Numbered from the stretch's first letter, positions 9,096 to 16,156 are shown. The stretch is DNA of 17,120 bases from CAZKUN01 sp964555935 (GCA_964555935.1 CAZKUN010000202.1:1-17120), one strand, 5' to 3'. A program made the numbers and translations. The notes: generated from the letters alone by a model not told the origin.

Positions 9096-9208
9096 GCCCA
9101 ACCGTTCTCCTGCGCCCAGCGGAATACCTGCGGCGGGGGAAAGGAGGCTCGTGGCCAGTCGCGAAATAACTGTGTCTCAGAATTGCCAGCACAAGGAGTC
9201 GCACACTG
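9096..9208. promoter_or_regulatory. Divergent intergenic region, likely promoters for both flanking transcripts
   Basis: These 113 bases separate the divergent starts at 9095 (minus) and 9209 (plus), so promoters in both directions should lie here. No convincing sigma-70 pair was found. An A/T-richer patch around 9162-9182 (GCGAAATAACTGTGTCTCAG) is the likeliest place for core elements. AAGGAG at 9193-9198 is the ribosome site for the plus-strand gene, 10 nt before its ATG. Confidence 0.35.
9107..9111 (-). promoter_or_regulatory. Shine-Dalgarno supporting ATG 9095 of the oxidoreductase
   Basis: AGGAG on the minus strand lies 11 nt before ATG 9095. It supports that ATG as the original start, in front of the interrupted Tat signal. 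No comparable site lies before the downstream CTG or TTG codons. Confidence 0.55.
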
Positions 9209-12200
9209 ATGCCTCGATTTCTCATCGGCCTAGCCGCAGTTCTTGCAACGACAGGCGCGCTCGCCCAGAATCCTCTCGCCGACCTTCCCAACCTCGTGCC
9301 CAATCCGGGGTTTGAGGAGGGCGCCGAACCGTGGGTCATCACCATCGGGCCCTATGGCCAGGCCGCCGACCGGTGGGCGGCCGCCAAAGGCGTCGCCGAG
9401 GTCATCGATCGCGACGCCGAGGCGGGGGAACGCTGCCTGCGGCTGAATGCAGTCGGTCAAGACAACGAAGTCGACGTGCATTCGCCCCGCGTGCCGGTCG
9501 AGGCAGGCGCGGCGTACTTGCTGGACGCGCGGGTCCGACAGGTGGCGGGCACGGGCAATTACAAGGTTGTCATCGATTGGATCGATGCCGACGGCGAGCA
9601 CGTGGAGTATGACAACGACTGGAAGGGGCAGGACCGCCCGTCGCGATACGCCAACCATGGCGGCGTCTTCACCGCGCCCGATGACGCGGCGGAAGCGCTC
9701 ATCATTCTCGGCGTGCAGAAGGACGTCGAGTGCCTCTTTGACGAGATCCGCCTGCTGAAGCTACCCATCGCCCCCGGCGCGACGGTGCCCGATGGCGCGG
9801 GATCGATTGAGGCGGAGCTGCCGCGGGAGGTCCCGGCCGGCGGTGAGGCGACGTTCAAGGTGATCTACACGGCGGGCGAGGGTGGCTTGCCGATTGGTTC
9901 GAAGCTGGGGTTGCGCCGGACGAACAATGATCCGCGCTGGTCGCCCGTTCAGACGGCGGATCCGGAGGCACTGGGCTACACCAGCGTCGAGGCTTCGAAT
10001 GGCGCTCTCTGCATGGTCCAGCCGGGCGGGCCGGACGTGGTTCCGAGCATCACTAACGTGACGGTTCTGTACCCGCCGCTGGACGAGGGGGATACGGTTA
10101 CGATGACCTATCGCGCGCAGGTCCAGCCGAAAGCGGAGAAGGGCGTGCGATTCGCGTTGGCCCTCGACGGCGACCAGGACGACCGCGCGCTCGACATCGG
10201 TGAGACCGAGGCGTTCGACATCGTGGCTGGCGAGTTCGCCGAGTTGGGGTTGATCGCGCCGGCGGTGGTCGAGGTGGGCACGGAGTTCGCGCTGACGGCG
10301 GTCGCGCGGGACGCCCATGGGAACACCGTCGGGGAGACCCGGTCCGTGACCAACCGCGTCACGGTGGATCAGCCGGGCGCACGCGAGGTGTCGGCTTCGA
10401 TGGACGGCATCGAGGTGACGCGCGAGGTGATCGCTAGCAACCCGCCTGGAGATGATGCGCTGCTGGTGGGGAACGAGCGCGTTCGGCTGGTGCTGCCGCG
10501 CAACGACTTTGGGTACGGGGTCGGTTTCCTCGAGGCTCGTGACGGGGATGGTTGGGCGCGCGTGGGCGCGTTCAGCTCGATGGGGGAGATCTGGGTGGGG
10601 GATGGGGATGCGCCGAGGCGTGTCCCAATGTGGCTGGCCGAGGCGTCCGTCGAGAATGACGTGGTGCGACTGAGCGGGACGGTCAAGGCTGGAGGACGGT
10701 GGGACGTCCAGGTGGTGCTGTCAGTCGGGTCAGAGGCGGGGCACGTCGACATCGAGTGCGCGGCCACGCCTCGGGGCAGTTCGACGATCCGGGCGTTCTA
10801 CGCGCCGATTCTCCACGCGGGTGATGGGAGCTTCGGCGCGACGAAGACAGGCGGCCTGTTCCCGGGCGTCGAGTACCTCGCGGGCGATGAGGTGAGTTCG
10901 GGAGACTACGGCATCGTGCCGCCGCACTCGGATCGCACGAACCCGCATCCGTACAAGATTACCGTGCCGATGATGGCGGTGATCTCGGGCGGCTTGGGCG
11001 CGATGCTCTCGTGGGATCCGCTGCAGGAATGGCGGGCGGACAAGCGCTATCCGTGCGCCGTGTTCGGCTCACCGGCGCGGCTCGATGATCGGGACAATCA
11101 CCTGATGGCGGTTTTCGCGCCATCTCAGTTTGAGGGCGTGGACGAGAACGCGAGGCAGGCCTCCGAGCCATTCACGGTCGCCGGCGGCGAGACGCTGAGG
11201 CTTAGGGTTTCGGCTGCGGCGCTGTCGGACGTCGAGCACGTGACGGACGTGTTCGGCTACTATGCGCGGACGGACGGTCTGCCGGATGTCCCGGCGGCGG
11301 CGCGAGATGATCGGGCGGAGGAGGAGTTGATCGCCCAAGGGCTTCTCGAGACGGCGTGGGACGAGGAAGAGAAGGGATGGCACAACGCGCTGGCAGATCC
11401 TTGGGGGGCTGCATACAACGGTCAGATCGCCCTGCTGCTGGCGCACCATGCGATGAAGTATCCGCAGTCACCACTGGCCGAGCCGATTGCTGAACAGCTC
11501 GCGTCGGCGGGCGGGCTACGTGGTTTCGACGCAGCCTTTATCATCGGAAACGCGGCCGACGCGGTTGCGGCGGAGCGCTCTCAAGGCATGCGGGACATGC
11601 TCAGCATGGCCGCGGACGGCTCATACGCCTTCCATCCGCACGATGGCGACAAAATCTTCAACCAGGCGCAGAGCAAGTCGATGGGCGCGGACGGCGAGGT
11701 AGTGGTGGGGACGTGCGTGATGGGCCTGGAGCCGCTGGCGCGCCGCGCGCTACTGACGGGCGATCCGGACCTCATCGAGCACTTGGAGAGAGGGCTCGCT
11801 TTCATCGACCGGTTCGACCGCCCACAAGGCTCGGAACACTGGGAGGTCCCGCTGGCGTGTCCGAATCTGCGCGCGTCGGCGCTGGCCGCGCGGTGCTATC
11901 TCTATGGGTACAGACTGACGGGCAAGCCGGAGTACTTGGAGAAGGCCAGCTATTGGGCGCAGACGGGCCTGCCGTTCATCTATATGTGGCAGGCGGCCGA
12001 CCGAGAGGTGATGCCATACGCGAGCATCTCGGTGATGGGCAGCACGCTGCACACGCACACGTGGTTCGGTCGGGCCGTCCAATGGGTGGGGGTGGTCTAC
12101 GCCGATGCGCTTCATGAGTTGGCGGGCTATGACGCGACGTATGATTGGGATTCCATCGCCGAGGGCATCGTCGTGTCGGCCATGCAGCAACAGAAACTGG

Positions 12201-13108
12201 CGGGCGCGGAGTGCGGCCACACGGGTTTCTACCCGGATGCGTGGAGTCTGATGGATGGGGATGAGGCGTACCACTGGTGCCTGGCTCCGACCCTCATCGG
12301 TCAGGCTCACCAAGCCCTGCTAGGCACGGACCCGCGCGCGTCGGTGTCAGTTGCCCGAGTGGGGGACCGCGCCATATCGGTCGCCAGCCCGGGGGAGGTG
12401 TCCCTCGCGCGTTCCGAGGGTGACGCGCTGCGGTTCAGCGTCCGCCACGCCGAGGGAATCACGCATGAGATCGTGGTGTCTCAGATCGCCGATGCCGCTG
12501 AGGTGCTGGTCAACGATCAGGCATTACGCCGGTCAGACCTCGCGGATGGTCAGCCCGGATGGCAGGCGACGGATCATGGCTCGCTGCGGCTGCGGGTGAA
12601 GCAAGTGGATGGCGGCCTGCGGATAGAGGTCCGCGGCTTTGAGCTTGCGCCCACGCGGAGCAACGCGCCGACCGAGGCGCTCGGCAACGGCGGCTTTGAG
12701 GATGGCCTTAAGGGGTGGACGCCGAGCCCGGTGGGCGGGACGACGCTCGATGCTGACGCGCATTCGGGTGATACGGCTCTGGCGGTCGACGCAACGCGCA
12801 CTGCGGGCGAGGCCCAGTGCACCAGCGCGCCGATGAGAGTTACGCCTGGGACGACGTACGAACTGGCTGCGTGGGTGAAGCAGGCGACCGGCGCGGGCGG
12901 CTACAAGGTGACGATCGACTGGGTGGGGGCGGATGGGCACGTTGCCTACTCGAATGATTGGGCGGGCACTGACGAGCCAGCCGACTATGCCTTGCACGGC
13001 GGGCGCTTCGTCGCTCCCGAGGGTGCCGTCGCAGCCGCGATCATTCTTGGCGTGCGGGTCGGGGCGCGCTACCTGTTCGATGATATTTCGCTCGGGCCGG
13101 TTGAGTAG
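9209..13108 (+). CDS. Large secreted multidomain protein, probable glycan-active enzyme with terminal binding-like modules
   Basis: The 1299-residue product starts at ATG 9209 with AAGGAG 10 nt upstream. Residues 1-19 (MPRFLIGLAAVLATTGALA) are a signal peptide. Residues 28-185 form a carbohydrate-binding-like module, from NPGFEEG to CLFDEIRLLK. About 195-400 looks like Ig or fibronectin-type beta domains. About 400-680 is beta-rich and includes WDPLQEW. About 690-1035 is helix-rich with repeated aromatic/Gly patterns such as DPWGAAYNGQIALLLAHHA, NLRASALAARCYLYGYRLTGKPEY and AYHWCLAPTLIGQAHQALLG, suggesting an alpha/alpha toroid as in six-hairpin glycosidases or polysaccharide lyases. About 1040-1150 is beta. 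Residues 1160-1299 are a second copy of the first module. No family or catalytic residue could be assigned with confidence. Its divergent position beside a lyase operon suggests action on the same glycan. Confidence 0.85.
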   Translation: MPRFLIGLAAVLATTGALAQNPLADLPNLVPNPGFEEGAEPWVITIGPYGQAADRWAAAKGVAEVIDRDAEAGERCLRLNAVGQDNEVDVHSPRVPVEAGAAYLLDARVRQVAGTGNYKVVIDWIDADGEHVEYDNDWKGQDRPSRYANHGGVFTAPDDAAEALIILGVQKDVECLFDEIRLLKLPIAPGATVPDGAGSIEAELPREVPAGGEATFKVIYTAGEGGLPIGSKLGLRRTNNDPRWSPVQTADPEALGYTSVEASNGALCMVQPGGPDVVPSITNVTVLYPPLDEGDTVTMTYRAQVQPKAEKGVRFALALDGDQDDRALDIGETEAFDIVAGEFAELGLIAPAVVEVGTEFALTAVARDAHGNTVGETRSVTNRVTVDQPGAREVSASMDGIEVTREVIASNPPGDDALLVGNERVRLVLPRNDFGYGVGFLEARDGDGWARVGAFSSMGEIWVGDGDAPRRVPMWLAEASVENDVVRLSGTVKAGGRWDVQVVLSVGSEAGHVDIECAATPRGSSTIRAFYAPILHAGDGSFGATKTGGLFPGVEYLAGDEVSSGDYGIVPPHSDRTNPHPYKITVPMMAVISGGLGAMLSWDPLQEWRADKRYPCAVFGSPARLDDRDNHLMAVFAPSQFEGVDENARQASEPFTVAGGETLRLRVSAAALSDVEHVTDVFGYYARTDGLPDVPAAARDDRAEEELIAQGLLETAWDEEEKGWHNALADPWGAAYNGQIALLLAHHAMKYPQSPLAEPIAEQLASAGGLRGFDAAFIIGNAADAVAAERSQGMRDMLSMAADGSYAFHPHDGDKIFNQAQSKSMGADGEVVVGTCVMGLEPLARRALLTGDPDLIEHLERGLAFIDRFDRPQGSEHWEVPLACPNLRASALAARCYLYGYRLTGKPEYLEKASYWAQTGLPFIYMWQAADREVMPYASISVMGSTLHTHTWFGRAVQWVGVVYADALHELAGYDATYDWDSIAEGIVVSAMQQQKLAGAECGHTGFYPDAWSLMDGDEAYHWCLAPTLIGQAHQALLGTDPRASVSVARVGDRAISVASPGEVSLARSEGDALRFSVRHAEGITHEIVVSQIADAAEVLVNDQALRRSDLADGQPGWQATDHGSLRLRVKQVDGGLRIEVRGFELAPTRSNAPTEALGNGGFEDGLKGWTPSPVGGTTLDADAHSGDTALAVDATRTAGEAQCTSAPMRVTPGTTYELAAWVKQATGAGGYKVTIDWVGADGHVAYSNDWAGTDEPADYALHGGRFVAPEGAVAAAIILGVRVGARYLFDDISLGPVE

Positions 13109-13141
13109 CAGGTGAGCGACGACTCTCCCTCAGGCCAAACG

Positions 13142-13175
13142 CCGAGAGCCCCGCCAGCGATGGCGGGGCTCTCGG
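13142..13175. terminator. Perfect 14-bp hairpin between convergent genes
   Basis: CCGAGAGCCCCGCC (13142-13155) and its exact complement (13162-13175) flank the loop AGCGAT. It lies 33 nt past the plus-strand stop at 13108 and 46 nt past the end of the minus-strand gene at 13222. It could therefore act as a two-way terminator, although neither side has a clear T-run. Confidence 0.65.
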
Positions 13176-13221
13176 TCTGTCGCGTGTCGCCGGACATGCG
13201 TCTTCAGATCATCTTGGGAGC

Positions 13222-13488
13222 CTATGCGTCGTCGGCGGGCTGGCCCTCAGTGTTGCCGGGCTGGCCCTCAACACCCTCGCCGCCGCCGGGCAGGCCCTCA
13301 ACACCGCCGCCTTCAGAGTCAGCGGGATCATTGGTCGCGCGGTCCAGATCCTGCAAGTCCGCCTCATTGGGCCCGTCCTTGGACGCCTTGTCTTTACCGC
13401 CCAAAGTGAGGAACCCGATAGCTGCAACTACCACGATCACGATCAGCACAGCCGCGACTACCGTCGTGGACGACAGTTTGTTCTTCAA
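13222..13488 (-). CDS. Single-span membrane microprotein with acidic Gly/Pro tail (copy 1)
   Basis: The 88-residue product starts at TTG 13488; GGGGAG lies just upstream (AAGGGGAGATCAGC before TTG). It has a basic start (MKNKLSS), one hydrophobic span at about 9-29, then a charged linker (GGKDKASKDG) and an acidic segment (NEADLQDLDRATNDPADS). The tail repeats VEGLPG, VEGQPG and TEGQPA. It is related to the products of 14581-14793 and 15893-16105: same M-K-[ND] start and hydrophobic block, and L..LD.....DPA is shared with the former. N-in topology would place the tail outside the cytoplasm. The gene follows a prepilin-like gene by 156 nt. I do not recognise the family. Secretion-system accessory protein is only an inference from the neighbour. 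It ends in TAG. Confidence 0.72.
   Translation of the reverse strand: MKNKLSSTTVVAAVLIVIVVVAAIGFLTLGGKDKASKDGPNEADLQDLDRATNDPADSEGGGVEGLPGGGEGVEGQPGNTEGQPADDA
13237..13300. repeat. Short imperfect tandem repeat inside microprotein gene
   Basis: GGGCTGGCCCTCA occurs at 13237-13249 and 13258-13270, and as GGGCAGGCCCTCA at 13288-13300, spaced 21 and 30 nt. It encodes the repeated EG[LQ]PG motif of the microprotein's tail. The unit spacings are multiples of three, so length change would keep the frame. Confidence 0.6.
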
Positions 13489-13509
13489 GCTGATCTCCCC
13501 TTAGGTTCC

Positions 13510-13548
13510 GAAGATTCATCTTCCCCGCGAGCCAACACGTCCTGTTGG
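13510..13548. other. Pair of small hairpins between pilin and microprotein genes
   Basis: GAAGAT-TC-ATCTTC (13510-13523) and CCAACA-CGTCC-TGTTGG (13532-13548) lie just upstream of the TTG start at 13488. They fall in the 156-nt gap (13489-13644) that otherwise holds no gene. They could be mRNA-processing or translation-control structures; neither has a terminator T-run. Confidence 0.35.
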
Positions 13549-13644
13549 TCTGCAGGGCCTAGCCGCTTCCTAACACGCCATTCCGCCGTCAGGCACATGC
13601 CGCGTCGGTGTCGTGCGATCCCCGAATCGCGGCCACGCGCATGA

Positions 13645-14400
13645 TTACGCAGGCGAGTGGTTCCAGGCCCTCCGCCATGGCTGCGTGTCCACCTTGTTGA
13701 GCATCGTGGTCTTGCCCATCCACTTGGCATGTCCGTCGACGAAGCTGACGTTGCATCCACCGTTGTGCCGGTCAGCGCCGATGCCGTTCCAGATCCGCGG
13801 AGCGGCTATGTTGTAGTGCTGGCAATAGGTGATGTAGTAGCCCCTTCTGTCGGGGAACGGTGGGGGGCCGTACATGCTATCCATAATGCTATACGCCTCG
13901 GCCGGATACTGGATGGCAGCCAGCGCTGTTGATGTGCTCCCACATGAGTGCACGTGGGGGTAGTTGACGCCGTAGCTTATGCCACTCGATGTGTTGCCGG
14001 CTTGGCCCAGAAAATAGGGATTGTAGCTGGAGCTGGGGCAAGTAAAGATCTGCTTGTTCTTGATGTAGGGGTCTAGTAGTAGGTTCCAGTTCGTGCGTCC
14101 AGCGCAGTTGCGATCGGCGTACGCCACCAGCCGCTCATCGTAGTCCTGGGTGTACATGTTCGAGGCAAGCTCAAGCGACTTGACGTTGTTCAGGCAAGAT
14201 GTCTGACGGGCCTTCTCTCTTGCGCGGGCGAACACCGGGAACAGTATTGCGGCAAGGATCGCGATAATTGCTATTACGACCAACAACTCGATTAGCGTGA
14301 AACCTTTGCGGGCTATACGTGTCGCCTCCTCCTGAGGTAGTTTCCAGCAGCACGCTGAACCATCCAGACGCCTACTGTGATAGGTAGGTTCGCCGGCCAC
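13645..14400 (-). CDS. H-X9-DG prepilin-like protein (pilin copy 1) with ambiguous start
   Basis: The protein has the type III leader motif RKG/FTLIE with Glu at mature position 5, then the hydrophobic helix LLVVIAIIAILAAILFPVFA. It ends with the H-X9-DG motif (RHNGGCNVSFVDGHAKW). The family makes pseudopilins of type II secretion or pilus-like machines, processed by a prepilin peptidase. Conserved cysteines occur at NCAGR, TCPSS, SCGS and YCQ. Two starts compete. GTG 14400 has AAGGAG 8 nt upstream and gives 251 residues with a long leader. ATA 14316 has AGGAGGAGG (14325-14333) 8 nt upstream and aligns exactly with the ATG of both paralogs, giving leader M-A-R-K-G and 223 residues, the same length as the copy at 14873-15544. 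The outer start is listed because ATA is very rare; the mature protein would begin at 14301 either way. Confidence 0.85.
   Translation of the reverse strand: MAGEPTYHSRRLDGSACCWKLPQEEATRIARKGFTLIELLVVIAIIAILAAILFPVFARAREKARQTSCLNNVKSLELASNMYTQDYDERLVAYADRNCAGRTNWNLLLDPYIKNKQIFTCPSSSYNPYFLGQAGNTSSGISYGVNYPHVHSCGSTSTALAAIQYPAEAYSIMDSMYGPPPFPDRRGYYITYCQHYNIAAPRIWNGIGADRHNGGCNVSFVDGHAKWMGKTTMLNKVDTQPWRRAWNHSPA
14325..14333 (-). promoter_or_regulatory. Strong Shine-Dalgarno in front of an ATA codon
   Basis: AGGAGGAGG on the minus strand is 8 nt from ATA 14316. The paralog at 14873-15544 has AGGAGG (15553-15558) at the same 8-nt distance from its ATG. The site marks the ancestral start of this pilin gene. 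Confidence 0.6.
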
Positions 14401-14470
14401 CACCAGTTCTCCTTCCCGCGGGCGGCGCCCCGCAAGAATCGGGCGCTGATGGCAGTTGTGCGTGGCACGA

Positions 14471-14491
14471 CCTGCGAAGTGCCTCCGCAGG
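14471..14491. other. Small hairpin upstream of pilin copy 1
   Basis: CCTGCG (14471-14476) and CGCAGG (14486-14491) form a 6-bp stem with a 9-nt loop. It lies between the terminator at 14510-14541 and the pilin start, where the promoter of this unit should be. No role is assigned. Confidence 0.25.
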
Positions 14492-14509
14492 TGACAAGGA
14501 CTACAGACG

Positions 14510-14541
14510 ACACGGGGGGCGCTCTGCAGCGCCCCCCGTGT
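14510..14541 (-). terminator. Perfect 14-bp hairpin ending the pilin copy 2/microprotein copy 2 unit
   Basis: ACACGGGGGGCGCT (14510-14523) pairs exactly with 14528-14541 around the loop CTGC. It begins about 40 nt past the stop of the microprotein at 14581. It separates the two minus-strand units. There is no strong T-run after it, so termination may be incomplete. Confidence 0.65.
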
Positions 14542-14580
14542 ATGTTGCTGTTACGATCACCTTAGGTCATCCGATGCCGG

Positions 14581-14793
14581 TTACCCACCGGCTGGCGTTG
14601 GCACATTGGCATCGTTGCCTTGACCTTGCATGGCGGGATCGGCCCGCATCTGCTGGTCCAGGGCTTCGATGTCGATGTCGTCGCCTGAGCCGCCGTCGGA
14701 CCTCATGAACGCGAACCACCCGACGCCTATGATGATGACCAGCACGACTACAATCAGCACGACCGCTACGGCCGGTGAGATCTGGTTCTTCAC
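14581..14793 (-). CDS. Single-span membrane microprotein with acidic tail (copy 2)
   Basis: The 70-residue product starts at GTG 14793, with AAGGAGGGG a few nt upstream. It has a basic start (MKNQISP), a long hydrophobic span at about 7-29 ending in GVGWFAFMR, then SDGGSGDDIDIEALDQQMRADPAM and the polar end VPTPAGG. The acidic block and DPA match the copy at 13222-13488, and M-K-[ND] plus the Val/Ile-rich span are shared by all three copies. The tail should be outside the cytoplasm if the N-terminus is inside. It follows pilin copy 2 by 79 nt, with a possible hairpin between them, and is followed by a strong hairpin. It ends in TAA. The family is not recognised and its function is unknown; coupling to the pilin is inferred from three-fold co-occurrence. 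Confidence 0.75.
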   Translation of the reverse strand: MKNQISPAVAVVLIVVVLVIIIGVGWFAFMRSDGGSGDDIDIEALDQQMRADPAMQGQGNDANVPTPAGG

Positions 14794-14812
14794 GTATTCC
14801 CCTCCTTAAACG

Positions 14813-14839
14813 GTGCTTTCGGTTTGACGGTTCAAGCAC
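14813..14839. other. Intercistronic hairpin between pilin copy 2 and microprotein copy 2
   Basis: GTGCTT (14813-14818) and AAGCAC (14834-14839) can pair across 15 nt, just upstream of the GTG start at 14793 and its ribosome site. CGACTTAGTCG further upstream is also self-complementary. A translation-control role is possible but unproven. Confidence 0.3.
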
Positions 14840-14872
14840 TCATCTACCGTCGACTAAGTCGGTGCTGCAGGC

Positions 14873-15544
14873 TTAGGCTGGAGGGTTGTGGTTCCAGAAC
14901 TTCCGGTGTGCGGCATCGCCACTGATGTCGAGACACCAGTCTTTGGTCAGCCACTTGGCGTGTCCATCGACGAAGCTAACGTTGGTCCCACCGTTGTGGC
15001 GGTTGAGACCCATGCCGTTCCAGTCGCGCCCGGAGGAGTTCCCCGCGGGGTAGTGGAGCCGGCAATAGGTGATGACATATCCGCGTTGGTTCGTGGAGCT
15101 GAATTGGGAGTCCATGAAGCTCATGGCCTCAGCCGGGTAAGCGATGTCCGACAGTTTTCGGGGGCCGCTTCCGCAGCCATGCACGTGGTAGTAGTTGGGC
15201 CCGTAGCTAAGGCGCACGGGCACCGCGAAGATGCTGCTGATGGGATAGGGGTTGCTGTCACTCGGGCAGGCGTAGCACTGGACGTTCTTCACGTATGGTT
15301 GGAGTAGCTGGCAGTGTAGCTGCCGCCCCGCGCAATTGCGGTCGGCGTACGGCACGAGGACCTCGTCGTAGTCCTGCGAGTACATCTGCGACGCCAGCTC
15401 GATCTGCTTGACGTTTGACAGACAGGACGTCTGCCGGGCCTTCTCTCTTGCGCGGGCAAAGACAGGGAACAGGATTGCGGCAAGGATCGCAATAATCGCG
15501 ATCACAACCAACAACTCGATCAGGGTGAAGCCACAGCGCTTCAT
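14873..15544 (-). CDS. H-X9-DG prepilin-like protein (pilin copy 2)
   Basis: ATG 15544 is chosen because AGGAGG (15553-15558) lies 8 nt upstream and it yields the short leader MKRCG/FTLIE. The in-frame extension upstream has no support. The 223-residue product has the pseudopilin helix at about 6-29, the conserved ARAREKARQTSC block (C41), QDYDE and the end motif H183-NGGTNVSFV-D193-G194. It is closest to pilin copy 1 (same length; shared YADRNCAGR, GCGS, YPAEA, YCR and WNHNP). Conserved Cys at NCAGR, ACPSD, GCGS and YCR suggest disulfides after export. It should be cleaved after Gly5, N-methylated, and inserted in the membrane as a pseudopilin. Microprotein copy 2 follows. The pilus or secretion machinery genes are not in the window. 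Confidence 0.9.
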   Translation of the reverse strand: MKRCGFTLIELLVVIAIIAILAAILFPVFARAREKARQTSCLSNVKQIELASQMYSQDYDEVLVPYADRNCAGRQLHCQLLQPYVKNVQCYACPSDSNPYPISSIFAVPVRLSYGPNYYHVHGCGSGPRKLSDIAYPAEAMSFMDSQFSSTNQRGYVITYCRLHYPAGNSSGRDWNGMGLNRHNGGTNVSFVDGHAKWLTKDWCLDISGDAAHRKFWNHNPPA

Positions 15545-15892
15545 GGTACAGTCCTCCTCGATGAGATAGAGTGCACGTACACCGTTCACAACACGCCTAT
15601 TCGTAAAGTGGTTCCGAAAACCTCCGTCGTCAACCGCCATATGGGTTCGTGAATGCACCGTCGGCGGCACGTTTCCCTCCTACCAACCGGAAGAATCTCT
15701 TTTTTTTGAGTCGGGTCCGTCGGGCGTTGGGCACTGACTCGGAGCAATTCCTGATAGCAGGGAGGTCAACGCGGCGCGAACACGCAACCCCGGTCCTGTC
15801 CGCTTTGCACCTCGGCGGATTCACTATCAGCGAGACGGATGTAGGCGCCGTCGGGACGGCGGCGCCCACGCGCGATAAGGGAGGATGTCTGA
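15545..15892. promoter_or_regulatory. 348-bp divergent control region between pilin copy 2 and the plus-strand unit
   Basis: No gene is seen here. On the minus strand TTGACG (around 15624-15629) is a fair -35 box, with a weak -10 about 17 nt further. GTGCACGTACAC (15571-15582) is a 10-of-12 palindrome close to the minus-strand start and could be an operator. A run of eight T (15700-15707) lies mid-region and may be a curved or upstream element. On the plus strand GGCGCCG...CGGCGCC (about 15844-15866) forms a hairpin just before the GGGAGG ribosome site. No plus-strand promoter pair is convincing. Confidence 0.4.
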
Positions 15893-16105
15893 TTGAAGGA
15901 TAAGAAGGCGGTAGTCGTGGTGCTCGTCGTTGTCATTGTCGTTGCGTTGGCGTTTGTTGTGTTTAAGGCGACCTCCGGATCCGGCCCTGATGGCGGCGAT
16001 GACTATGATGACTCGCCGATGGACCCGTCGCAGATCGGCGTGCCACCGGAGGAGCCACCAAGTAAGGCGGACGGTCCGACCACCGCGCAGCCAACCGAAG
16101 GCTGA
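15893..16105 (+). CDS. Single-span membrane microprotein with acidic Pro-rich tail (copy 3)
   Basis: The 70-residue product starts at TTG 15893, with GGGAGG in the 8-14 nt before it. It has a very basic start (MKDKK), one Val-rich span at about 6-24, then SGSGPDGGDDYDDSPMDPSQIG and a Pro-rich end (VPPEEPPSKADGPTTAQPTEG). It shares M-K-[ND], the hydrophobic block, an early Gly/Asp-rich stretch and a polar end with the other two copies. Unlike them it comes before, not after, its partner pilin gene (84-nt gap), and it lies on the plus strand. It ends in TGA. N-in topology would place the acidic tail outside the cytoplasm. I know no described family for it. Confidence 0.75.
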   Translation: MKDKKAVVVVLVVVIVVALAFVVFKATSGSGPDGGDDYDDSPMDPSQIGVPPEEPPSKADGPTTAQPTEG

Positions 16106-16135
16106 TGTGTCTGCTCACGCTGACTCGATCCAAGG

Positions 16136-16156
16136 GATCCCCTGACGACGGGGATC
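16136..16156. other. Intercistronic hairpin in the plus-strand unit
   Basis: GATCCCC (16136-16142) and GGGGATC (16150-16156) form a 7-bp stem with loop TGACGAC in the 84-nt gap between microprotein and pilin copy 3. It has no T-run, so it is more likely a processing or attenuation element than a terminator. Confidence 0.4.

Noticed and set aside
13112..13504. 130-codon plus-strand open frame
   Set aside because: It overlaps the microprotein gene and the hairpin at 13142. The minus-strand frame has a ribosome site and two paralogs, so it is preferred.
14794..14872. c-di-GMP (GEMM) riboswitch before microprotein copy 2
   Set aside because: The minus strand has a CAAACC-like piece and a GAAA, but the GGGACGCAAAGCC core and the paired domains are missing.
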